A DNA stretch of 5,769 nucleotides, from positions 1-5,769 of the forward strand of contig CAIYGJ010000042.1 in NCBI GenBank assembly GCA_903925705.1. The letters run 5' to 3'. Position 1 is the stretch's first letter. Every line of letters starts with the position of its first letter. Both the position numbers and the translations under genes were made by a program. The notes beneath the pieces are model-generated. The model did no database searches, was not told where the DNA came from, and saw only the letters and a program-made list of their open reading frames with translations. Positions 1 through 5,642 of this stretch are shown piece by piece. Origin of the DNA: an uncultured Actinomycetes bacterium. GTDB lineage: Bacteria; Actinomycetota; Actinomycetes; S36-B12; UBA5976.

Positions 1-101
1 CCATCTTCACTATATGAAGGTTCATGTGAAGTACTGACAATGCGATTGCGCAGTGTCAGATTCTTTATGGTGAATGGCGTTAAAAGCGGATCAGTGCTCA
101 C
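1..101 (-). CDS. NADH:flavin oxidoreductase, Old Yellow Enzyme class (N-terminal fragment)
   Basis: Only the first 33 codons plus two bases lie inside the window; the gene continues beyond base 1. Seen: reading leftward from a GTG at 101-99 gives a protein that begins VSTDPLLTPF and contains the stretches TIKNLTLRNRIV and STSHEPSYSEDG. This is the first beta strand and FMN-binding entry of the TIM-barrel oxidoreductases related to 2,4-dienoyl-CoA reductase and N-methylproline demethylase, where LxLRNRIV followed by S-HEP-Y-EDG is typical. The start is fixed by an in-frame TGA three codons upstream and by a GAGGA ribosome site at 105-109. Known members bind FMN, usually with a [4Fe-4S] cluster and a C-terminal NAD(P)H-binding part, and reduce activated alkenes or demethylate amines. 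The substrate cannot be inferred from this fragment. It is divergent from sqr and shares its control region. The family call is firm; the subfamily is open. Confidence 0.85.
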   Translation of the reverse strand, partial: MSTDPLLTPFTIKNLTLRNRIVSTSHEPSYSED

Positions 102-104
102 AAT

Positions 105-109
105 TCCTC
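105..109 (-). promoter_or_regulatory. ribosome binding site of the flavin oxidoreductase gene
   Basis: GAGGA on the minus strand, three bases before the GTG start at 101. The spacing is short, but this is the only purine-rich site there. With the in-frame upstream TGA it supports GTG as the true start. Confidence 0.55.
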
Positions 110-115
110 AATCTA

Positions 116-179
116 TTGAGAAAAGACTACAAGTCGTAAGTAGTTATCGGAATGTCTGGTAACTCACACTTTTTCTCAA
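116..179. repeat. inverted repeat in the divergent control region
   Basis: TTGAGAAAA at 116-124 is matched by its exact reverse complement TTTTCTCAA at 171-179, nine bases with 46 bases between. With one extra A the match extends to TTGAGAAAAG against CTTTTTCTCAA. Each arm also contains TTGAGA, which resembles a -35 hexamer pointing inward to the intergenic region. No convincing -10 element was found at standard distance for either arm. The arms could be half-sites of a regulator shared by the two divergent genes, or chance in an A/T-rich stretch. Confidence 0.3.
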
Positions 180-199
180 CCGTTTCCATTCTTTGTGAA

Positions 200-213
200 T
201 ACCCTCGGGGGTA
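200..213. promoter_or_regulatory. candidate CsoR/CstR-family operator upstream of sqr
   Basis: Seen: a perfect palindrome TACCC-TCGG-GGGTA with five-base arms, G/C-rich inside an A/T-rich leader, ending 32 bases before the chosen sqr start at 246. Known: CsoR-family repressors (copper-sensing CsoR and per/polysulfide-sensing CstR) bind TACCC...GGGTA pseudo-palindromes close to promoters, and CstR controls sulfide oxidation genes including sqr in Staphylococcus aureus. Inferred: the site represses sqr until sulfane sulfur accumulates. TACCCT at 200-205 also fits the conserved positions of a -10 element (TAnnnT), so repressor and RNA polymerase could compete directly, but no good -35 is visible. 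No regulator gene lies in the window. Confidence 0.6.
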
Positions 214-235
214 CCATGAAAATGAAAGTTTTATT

Positions 236-240
236 AGGAG
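236..240 (+). promoter_or_regulatory. ribosome binding site that decides the sqr start
   Basis: AGGAG five bases upstream of the ATG at 246. It is the strongest Shine-Dalgarno match in the leader. Together with the position of the dinucleotide-binding fold it selects this start over the in-frame GTG at 195 and ATGs at 216 and 222. Confidence 0.8.
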
Positions 241-245
241 CCAAC

Positions 246-1703
246 ATGACCAAAACGGTCATACTCGGGGCTGGCGTAGCAGGGCACACGGCTGCCCTTC
301 ATCTTCGCCGGATGCTCGGTAAAGAACATGAAGTAATTGTCGTTTCGCCAAACTCTAAATGGAATTGGATCCCCTCAAACATTTGGGTTGGGATTGGTCA
401 GATGAGCGTTAAGCAGGTTACATTCCTGCTGGCCCCGATCTATAAGAGAAAAGGCATTACCTTTCATCAAGCATTTGCCACTGAACTCCACGGTGAAGGT
501 GATAGTTCAACAGATAAGTCATACGTGAGTGTTCGCTACACCGACGCAAATCGTCAAGGTGAAGTCGGCAAGATTGAATATGACTTCTTGATTAATGCCA
601 CCGGACCAAAACTGAACTTTGCGGCAACCCCTGGTCTTGGTCCTGATGGCAACTCGTGGTCGGTTTGCACGGCAAGTCATGCTGAAGAGACTGCGAAGGA
701 ATTTGTAAAAGTACTCGACAAGCTAAAGGCCGGGCAGCCTCAAACATTCTTGATTGGCATGGGTCATGGCACCTGCACTTGTCAGGGCGCAGCATTTGAA
801 TACACCTTCAACGTTGAACATGAGTTAACTAAAGAAGGTGTCCGCGACAAAGCAGAAGTTATCTACATAACTAACGAAGAGCGCCTTGGCGACTTCGGTA
901 TGGATGGTATGAACTTTGGTATCAAGGGCAACATAGTTTCGAGCCAAACATTTACCGAATCACTTTTCCAGGAACGTAATGTCAAGGCCATCATGTCTGC
1001 GGCAATTGAAAAAGTTGAACCAGGTGTTGCGTACTATGAATTAGTTGACGGCACCAAAGGCGAGCAGGCTTTCGACTTTGCGATGTTGTTACCGCCGTTT
1101 CGTGGCGCGGACCTAAAAGCGTTTGATCGGGCAGGTAGCGATGTTTCCGAAGAAGTGTTTGCCCCAAGTGGCTTTATGAAGGTCGATGCAGATTATGCAG
1201 CTAAACCATATGAAGAGTGGAAAGCAAGTGATTGGCCATCGACTTATCAATCATCAAAGTACAACAACGTTTGGGCAGCTGGAATTGCATTTGCACCGCC
1301 ACACCAAATGTCTCGGCCACGCAAGAGCCCAAATGGAACAGTTATTGCGCCAGCTCCACCTCGCACTGGAATGCCTTCAGGAGTGATAGGTCGTGCAGTT
1401 GCCCAAACAATCGCTGAGCGAATCAAGAATGGCGACAAAGCAAAGGTTCACACCGCATCTATGGCAGACATGGGCGCAGCATGCATTGCGTCCGCTGGAA
1501 AAGGTTGGCGAACTGGCCAAGCAGCTTCAATGACGGTGTTCCCAATCATCCCTAATCCAGATAAATATGGAGATCTTGGTCGTGACACAACACAGACTTA
1601 CGGTGAGATTGGGCTAAGCGCACATTGGATGAAGGTCATGTTGCATTACCTGTTCATTTACAAAGCTAAAGCCCGACCACTATGGCATTTGATTCCGGAA
1701 TAG
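246..1703 (+). CDS. sqr: sulfide:quinone oxidoreductase family flavoprotein
   Basis: Predicted 485-residue FAD enzyme that oxidises sulfide to sulfane sulfur or polysulfide and passes electrons to membrane quinone. Seen: GAGVAG dinucleotide-binding motif at residues 8-13; SPNSKWNWIPSN at 34-45, typical of the FAD region of this family; NATGP at 117-121; Cys141 (SVCTASHAEE) and Cys179 in GTCTCQGAAFEY, which line up with Cys128 and Cys160 of the Acidithiobacillus enzyme; LLPPFRG at 281-287; the second FAD motif WAAGIAFAPP at 343-352. The C-terminal LHYLFIYKAKARPLW stretch fits a monotopic membrane anchor. The third canonical cysteine is Ser405 here, with Cys413 nearby, so the subtype is unclear. 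Start at 246 is chosen because AGGAG lies five bases upstream and the Rossmann fold follows at once; longer starts at 195, 216 and 222 would translate through or just beyond the operator-like palindrome. A small gene follows nine bases downstream. A related flavoprotein with another sulfur substrate is possible. Confidence 0.9.
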   Translation: MTKTVILGAGVAGHTAALHLRRMLGKEHEVIVVSPNSKWNWIPSNIWVGIGQMSVKQVTFLLAPIYKRKGITFHQAFATELHGEGDSSTDKSYVSVRYTDANRQGEVGKIEYDFLINATGPKLNFAATPGLGPDGNSWSVCTASHAEETAKEFVKVLDKLKAGQPQTFLIGMGHGTCTCQGAAFEYTFNVEHELTKEGVRDKAEVIYITNEERLGDFGMDGMNFGIKGNIVSSQTFTESLFQERNVKAIMSAAIEKVEPGVAYYELVDGTKGEQAFDFAMLLPPFRGADLKAFDRAGSDVSEEVFAPSGFMKVDADYAAKPYEEWKASDWPSTYQSSKYNNVWAAGIAFAPPHQMSRPRKSPNGTVIAPAPPRTGMPSGVIGRAVAQTIAERIKNGDKAKVHTASMADMGAACIASAGKGWRTGQAASMTVFPIIPNPDKYGDLGRDTTQTYGEIGLSAHWMKVMLHYLFIYKAKARPLWHLIPE

Positions 1704-1712
1704 AGAGCCGCA

Positions 1713-1856
1713 ATGACAAACGTAAAAACCTTTACCGGAATATATCAACCCTCTAAGCAAGAACTGAATGCTCGAACAAACCTCTTTAAGCAAGTAATTC
1801 GGTTTGCTGCACTCAATTTTCGCATGCTGAAAATGATTACTCAGGGCCATCACTAG
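1713..1856 (+). CDS. small basic protein encoded directly after sqr
   Basis: A 47-residue protein, MTNVKTFTGIYQPSKQELNA at its start and RFAALNFRMLKMITQGHH at its end. It begins nine bases after the sqr stop, with a weak GAGAG ribosome site at 1703-1707 overlapping that stop and five bases from the ATG, so co-transcription is very likely. Seen: a polar first half with a K/QELNART segment, then an amphipathic helix (about residues 23-43) with basic residues on one side and hydrophobic ones on the other, and a C-terminal Gly-His-His. There is no signal peptide or full membrane span. It has the look of a conserved product rather than a random frame, but I do not recognise a named family. Inferred: an accessory that lies on the membrane surface or on the SQR protein; the two histidines could bind metal or heme. 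Function is unknown. Confidence 0.65.
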   Translation: MTNVKTFTGIYQPSKQELNARTNLFKQVIRFAALNFRMLKMITQGHH

Positions 1857-1862
1857 TGTTCA

Positions 1863-1891
1863 TTGCTATTGGCACGTTTCAGGCGTAGCCT
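1863..1891 (+). promoter_or_regulatory. candidate leaderless promoter for the 1898 gene
   Basis: TTGCTA at 1863-1868 (4 of 6 against TTGACA) and TAGCCT at 1886-1891 (TAnnnT) are separated by exactly 17 bases. The -10 ends six bases before the ATG at 1898, so transcription would begin at or next to the start codon. No Shine-Dalgarno sequence precedes this ATG, which fits the leaderless transcripts common in Actinobacteria. Confidence 0.4.
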
Positions 1892-1897
1892 AAAAAT

Positions 1898-2341
1898 ATG
1901 AGTGAAAAACGAGCGAATCGAATTCTTGGGATTGTTATTGCTGCTATTGCCGCAATCGCATTGATTGCAATTTTGGCAGTTAAGGATCCAACGGAACAGC
2001 TGGATGTGAACTCACCCGAATCTAAGGTGCAGCAGTATCTAACAGCTATCGCCGATAGAGACTTCGATCAGGCTTTGACTTATTTGGTCGAGGACTCCAA
2101 ATGCACTATCGAAGATTTTGATCGTGCCTATGTGCAAGACTCATTGCGTATCCTGCTGTCCGATACGACCTCAACAGAAACTACCGCCAGTGTCACAGTA
2201 AAGATTGAATCCTCTAATGGTGATCCGTTTTATAACGGCTATGCCGAAACGCAGACATTCAGACTGACCAAGGATGACTCAGGCTGGAAAATCGCCGGAA
2301 TCCCGTGGCAAACTTATGAATGTGGAGGTGTTTACAAGTAA
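1898..2341 (+). CDS. membrane-anchored protein with small extracytoplasmic NTF2-like domain
   Basis: 147 residues. Seen: a short basic N-terminus (MSEKRANR), one hydrophobic helix at about 9-28 without a lipobox cysteine, so a signal anchor rather than a lipoprotein, and then a domain outside the membrane. That domain starts with a helix SPESKVQQYLTAIADRDFDQ (39-58), continues through a mixed segment and ends in strands with FRLTKDDSGWKIAGIPW (121-137). The order of a Q/RYL helix, 'DFDQAL' turn and final 'GWKI' strand is that of NTF2-like or DUF4878-type domains. Cys69 and Cys142 could form a disulfide. The ATG is taken because no other start allows the basic N-terminus before the helix. The gene is coupled to the following DUF5671 gene by a TAATG overlap, so the product probably partners it. 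No enzymatic motif was seen, and the ligand is unknown. Confidence 0.8.
   Translation: MSEKRANRILGIVIAAIAAIALIAILAVKDPTEQLDVNSPESKVQQYLTAIADRDFDQALTYLVEDSKCTIEDFDRAYVQDSLRILLSDTTSTETTASVTVKIESSNGDPFYNGYAETQTFRLTKDDSGWKIAGIPWQTYECGGVYK
2324..2330 (+). promoter_or_regulatory. ribosome binding site inside the end of the 1898 gene
   Basis: GGAGGTG lies 10 bases before the ATG at 2341, within the last codons of the upstream gene. It supports initiation at 2341 rather than at the in-frame ATG at 2320, which lies before it. With the TAATG overlap at 2339-2343 it indicates translational coupling. Confidence 0.65.
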
Positions 2342-4056
2342 TGAGTGTCTTGCTTTCTTTCGTACCACTTCTAATCATGATTGCAGTCGTGGTGTTGATT
2401 ATTCGTAAAGTATCCGGTCGATCAAAATCACTTGATTCAAACGCGCAACCAGTAAGGCTATTTTTTCAGTATTCATTAGTCTTTGGACTATTCATTATTG
2501 TCACTGTAGGCATAGCTGGCTTGCTAGGCAGAGTGCTAGATACTTCGAACATTGTTAATTCAGATCAAAGCTCGTTAGCAAGCAACTTGGCCTTCGTTGT
2601 TGTGGGCGGACCGCTATTGGCAGGGCTAACTATCTGGCTAAGAAATTCACTACGAGAAAATCCTTCAGAAGGCCATGGTTTTGTTCCAACATTTTTTGCA
2701 ACACTAGCGGCAATCATTTCGCTTTTGGTCTTCTTGACTTCAATCATTGCTGTAATGCACAACGTCATCAATAATGATCCTGCTCTAGGTTCAACAATCT
2801 CTAGATCAATTGTCTGGGGCACAGCCTGGATAATTGTTCTCAAGATTTCTAATTCGGTTATTCCAAAGAATGACTTACGAATTCAATTTTTTGTAGGTTC
2901 TTTCATCACGGCGTTAGCTGCTTTGATCGGTCTAGTTCAGGTCTTAACCGGAATCTTTGCAGCTCTACTTAGTCAGCCAGTTTTCTTAGGCACTCAGCAA
3001 ACCGAATTGGTCACTGCGGATAGTCCAATTGCTATTGGTCTAGGAACTTTGGTAATTGCAGGTGGACTATGGGTCTATTACTGGATCAAGAATGCAAACA
3101 CGATCAAAACCGATAGCTTGTGGCTTGGTTATGTTCTCATTGCAGGTGTTGGCGCAACACTAGTTACCGCAATCGTTTCTCTAAGTGTCTCGCTGTATCA
3201 AGTTTTGGTTTGGAACTTTGGTGAGCCTGCAACGCAGAAAATAGCTGATCACTTTGCAAGCATTCCACAATCTGTTGCTGTTGCCAGTGCCGGACTTTTG
3301 TTCTGGTGGTACCACAGATCATTGTTGCCAACTCAGTCTGTCAGAACAGATATTCAACGTACTTACGAGTATTTGATGTCGGCAATCAGTTTGATAGCGA
3401 GCGCAATTGGAATATCAATAGTTATTGTGGCCATCATCGAGGCGCTTACTGAGCAAACAAGACTTTCAGGTCCAGGTGCGATTAACACGCTTATTGGTTC
3501 TGCCACAGTAATCATTGTTGCGGGGCCAGTATGGTGGCGTTTCTGGACGCGTATCCAGCGAATCGCAAAGACTGAGCCAGAGTCCGAACATGGTTCGCCA
3601 GTTCGTAGAACCTATTTGTTCTTACTATTTGGCGTAGGTGGAATCACTGCCATCATTTCGTTGATCACGATCGTGTTCCAACTTTTCGATGGAATTTTGA
3701 GTTCCAACCTCGGCGCGAACACGTTTAGTGATATGCGTTTTGCTATTGGAATCTTGATTAGCACTGGGATTGTGGCGGGCTATCACTGGGAAATCTACCG
3801 CCATGAAAAAGATGTCCAGGTGTCCTTTGCCTCACCAGTTACAAACGTGCTTTTAGTTGGCCCAAAGAATCCAGAGCTAATTCACGACCTTAAAGAAGCT
3901 ACCAATGCCAAAGTCAGTTTTCTCCAGAGAGCAGATGCAGAAGATTTGGTTTGGCCAACAGAACGCGTTATTGAATTGGTGTCACAGAGCAAAGATCATG
4001 ACCTAATGATCTTGCTTGAAGCAACTGGCGTGAAGGTTGTTCCAGTTACTCGTTAA
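2341..4056 (+). CDS. polytopic membrane protein with six DUF5671-like repeats
   Basis: 571 residues, about 13 membrane segments. Seen: a first helix at 5-22, then six two-helix units starting near residues 38, 114, 179, 258, 338 and 420. Each opens with an aromatic/basic pattern such as VRLFFQY, RTYEYL or RRTYLFL, crosses the membrane with a Gly-rich stretch ending in LL/VL-D, loops outside, and returns with a helix ending in W or Y plus basic residues (IWLRNSLR, VYYWIKN, FWWYHRS, WWRFWTRIQR, YHWEIYRHEK). This is the DUF5671 pattern known from Actinobacteria. Residues 489-571 form a soluble alpha/beta domain with VLLVGPKN near the start and MILLEATGVKVVPV at the end. Basic residues between units place the repeat ends and this domain in the cytoplasm. 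The start at 2341 overlaps the previous stop. The 3' end overlaps the convergent phosphoesterase gene. Transport, sensing or scaffolding are all possible; no catalytic or channel motif is visible. Confidence 0.88.
   Translation: MSVLLSFVPLLIMIAVVVLIIRKVSGRSKSLDSNAQPVRLFFQYSLVFGLFIIVTVGIAGLLGRVLDTSNIVNSDQSSLASNLAFVVVGGPLLAGLTIWLRNSLRENPSEGHGFVPTFFATLAAIISLLVFLTSIIAVMHNVINNDPALGSTISRSIVWGTAWIIVLKISNSVIPKNDLRIQFFVGSFITALAALIGLVQVLTGIFAALLSQPVFLGTQQTELVTADSPIAIGLGTLVIAGGLWVYYWIKNANTIKTDSLWLGYVLIAGVGATLVTAIVSLSVSLYQVLVWNFGEPATQKIADHFASIPQSVAVASAGLLFWWYHRSLLPTQSVRTDIQRTYEYLMSAISLIASAIGISIVIVAIIEALTEQTRLSGPGAINTLIGSATVIIVAGPVWWRFWTRIQRIAKTEPESEHGSPVRRTYLFLLFGVGGITAIISLITIVFQLFDGILSSNLGANTFSDMRFAIGILISTGIVAGYHWEIYRHEKDVQVSFASPVTNVLLVGPKNPELIHDLKEATNAKVSFLQRADAEDLVWPTERVIELVSQSKDHDLMILLEATGVKVVPVTR
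4053..4056. other. overlapping convergent stop codons
   Basis: The palindrome TTAA gives TAA on the plus strand (4054-4056, end of the DUF5671 gene) and TAA on the minus strand (4055-4053, end of the phosphoesterase gene). The coding regions overlap by four bases, so there is no intergenic space for a terminator; transcription must end inside the opposite gene or continue as antisense. Confidence 0.95.
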
Positions 4057-5642
4057 GTCGGATTCGAAAGCAAATTTGGTAAGCGAAGTACAAAGTTGCG
4101 ATCTGCAACGCTGCCTTCTTTGCGGTGGATGCTAGTTAGTGGATCACGACGCTGGTAATCATTAAACGCCAAAATTCGCGACAGCCCTGCCATGTCAGCC
4201 AAGTCCAGCCTTTCAAGATCTGGATTCACTAAACCGTCATGATTGATCACTGTGGAAGTTATGTAGACAGATTCAGAATCAACTGAAAATTCAATAATTC
4301 TGGCTTGTTGCGGCCAATCGATTATCGAAGCTGTGTTTATCTCGGGTACAACTCGCCCCTCTGCACCAACGTTAAGAATTATCTGATTTTCGTGCTCATG
4401 GCCATTTATCCACACCAAGACATTTTTATTCTGCATCAGTGTTGCCAAGATTTCAGGTCCTAGAACTCTTCGCTCAGCATCCTCTGGTTGGTAGTCATTA
4501 ATGATTGCGGTGCTCGGATGATGTGACGCAATCACAACGTGTCGATCAGAAAACTTCTCCAGCGTAGATTTCAGCCATCGCAATTGTGATTCTGAAATCG
4601 AACCTTCGTAACCGCCGTATTGGTTTACGGTATCTAATGCAACAAGAATGAGTTCGCCAACTTGGTGGGAATAGTACGCAGTCCCATCTGTCGCATTCTT
4701 TGAAGTGAATCCATGACCGCTTGGCTTCGACTTGGAATCAAGGTGTAATTCAGCAAACTTTCCGGGCGAAGTCAGTCTTCGTGCTGGATCAGGAGTGACT
4801 TCTTGCTGAGGAGAGTCTGCTGTATGAATGTATCGAGCTGGACCGACCGTTGGAATTGCTTCAATGACGTCTAATGGAGTTTGCTCTTGAGTAAGACCAA
4901 CAATCCTCTTGCTACCAATTGCGAGTTCGTTTAATGCCGCATCAGGAGCAACGGTCCCTTGAAGTAGTGCGTCATGATTACCGTGCACACTAAACCATGG
5001 GTGCCGCAGCCCTGATGATTTAAATGGTCTACGAGCTGCAGCAAGTAGTCCAGGAACATTTGGGAATCCGTAATGTCCAGTAGGCAAATCAACTCTGCCG
5101 GCATCCTCGCTCTCGGGGTGCCAGTATCTTTCATCCCATTCAGCATTTGACCCTGAGCCGACCCAATCACTTTTTGAACGTCCACCCGAAGGGTCTACTT
5201 CTTGCCCGTCCAGCAAGTCTAGGTACCATTCCAATTCGTTTAACTGACCGTTGTCCGTAACATCTCCTGTGATGACAAGTGCATCGACTGGACGCTTACT
5301 AACTGGACCAACCTCGATTCGATTCAAAGTTTCAATAAATGCCGCTGCTACCTGAGTGGTAAGAATTTCCCATGGTCGGTAAGTACCGACATAACCCAAG
5401 ATTGCACGATATGGAGAGTTTGGATCAAAGTAGCGATCTAAGTATTCCTGGCGCGCAGGTGACTCAGCGTCACAAATATGCCAATCAGAAGAATGCAGAA
5501 TAGTGGCAAGTGTTCTGACATTGGTTCCAGGGCGATCTCCAACGTAGTCTTCCCCAGCAGTTACCTTGAGGGATTTAAAGCCAAGCTCGTTTGGAACGTC
5601 CGCGGCGATGGTTACATCTGTAGTTAGGTAGGAGTTACTCAT
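4053..5642 (-). CDS. calcineurin-like metallophosphoesterase, TIGR03767 (PPA1498)-like
   Basis: 529 residues. Seen: the complete metallophosphoesterase motif set in order: SSDWH (Asp53, His55), TGDVTDN (Asp127, Asn131), GNHD (Asn222, His223), ASHHPS (His374/375) and GHEHEN (His415, His417), which together bind two metal ions. The segment from Tyr88 (YRPWEILTTQ) and LDTVNQYGGYEGSIS at 336-350, plus the overall length, match the actinobacterial family TIGR03767 as I remember it. Known: enzymes of this fold hydrolyse phosphomono- or diesters; the substrate of this family is not established. There is no signal peptide or membrane span, so a cytoplasmic protein is expected. The ATG at 5642 overlaps the stop of the upstream gene (TAATG) and has a weak GGGA site five bases away at 5648-5651. 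The stop shares TTAA with the convergent DUF5671 gene. Identity as a phosphoesterase is firm; family assignment is probable. Confidence 0.92.
   Translation of the reverse strand: MSNSYLTTDVTIAADVPNELGFKSLKVTAGEDYVGDRPGTNVRTLATILHSSDWHICDAESPARQEYLDRYFDPNSPYRAILGYVGTYRPWEILTTQVAAAFIETLNRIEVGPVSKRPVDALVITGDVTDNGQLNELEWYLDLLDGQEVDPSGGRSKSDWVGSGSNAEWDERYWHPESEDAGRVDLPTGHYGFPNVPGLLAAARRPFKSSGLRHPWFSVHGNHDALLQGTVAPDAALNELAIGSKRIVGLTQEQTPLDVIEAIPTVGPARYIHTADSPQQEVTPDPARRLTSPGKFAELHLDSKSKPSGHGFTSKNATDGTAYYSHQVGELILVALDTVNQYGGYEGSISESQLRWLKSTLEKFSDRHVVIASHHPSTAIINDYQPEDAERRVLGPEILATLMQNKNVLVWINGHEHENQIILNVGAEGRVVPEINTASIIDWPQQARIIEFSVDSESVYITSTVINHDGLVNPDLERLDLADMAGLSRILAFNDYQRRDPLTSIHRKEGSVADRNFVLRLPNLLSNPT

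Noticed and set aside
1..162. Plus-strand open frame of 53 codons running in from the left edge to a TAA at 160-162
   Set aside because: Its translation shows no recognisable features, and it is antisense to the clear flavin oxidoreductase N-terminus on the other strand.
195..245. Longer sqr starts at GTG 195, ATG 216 or ATG 222
   Set aside because: None has a good ribosome site, the added residues precede the dinucleotide-binding fold without purpose, and the GTG start would translate the operator-like palindrome. AGGAG sits five bases before ATG 246.
592..1438. Short open frames within sqr on both strands (592-795 minus, 1186-1386 plus, 1232-1417 plus, 1247-1438 minus)
   Set aside because: They are shadows of the sqr frame, with no ribosome sites or protein-like features.
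1881..1891. AGGC-GTA-GCCT hairpin as a terminator after the sqr operon
   Set aside because: The stem has only four pairs and is followed by A residues rather than a T run on the plus strand; it fits better as part of a promoter.
2320..2340. Start of the DUF5671 gene at ATG 2320
   Set aside because: The GGAGGTG ribosome site lies after this ATG, and the extra seven residues are polar or odd (MWRCLQV) before a normal membrane-protein start at 2341.
2565..2843. Minus-strand 92-codon open frame inside the DUF5671 gene
   Set aside because: It is antisense to a well-supported membrane protein; its composition mirrors the complementary codons, and no start signal was seen.
4931..5185. Minus-strand 84-codon frame inside the metallophosphoesterase gene
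   Set aside because: It overlaps the segment carrying the essential GNHD motif in the real frame and has no recognisable features.
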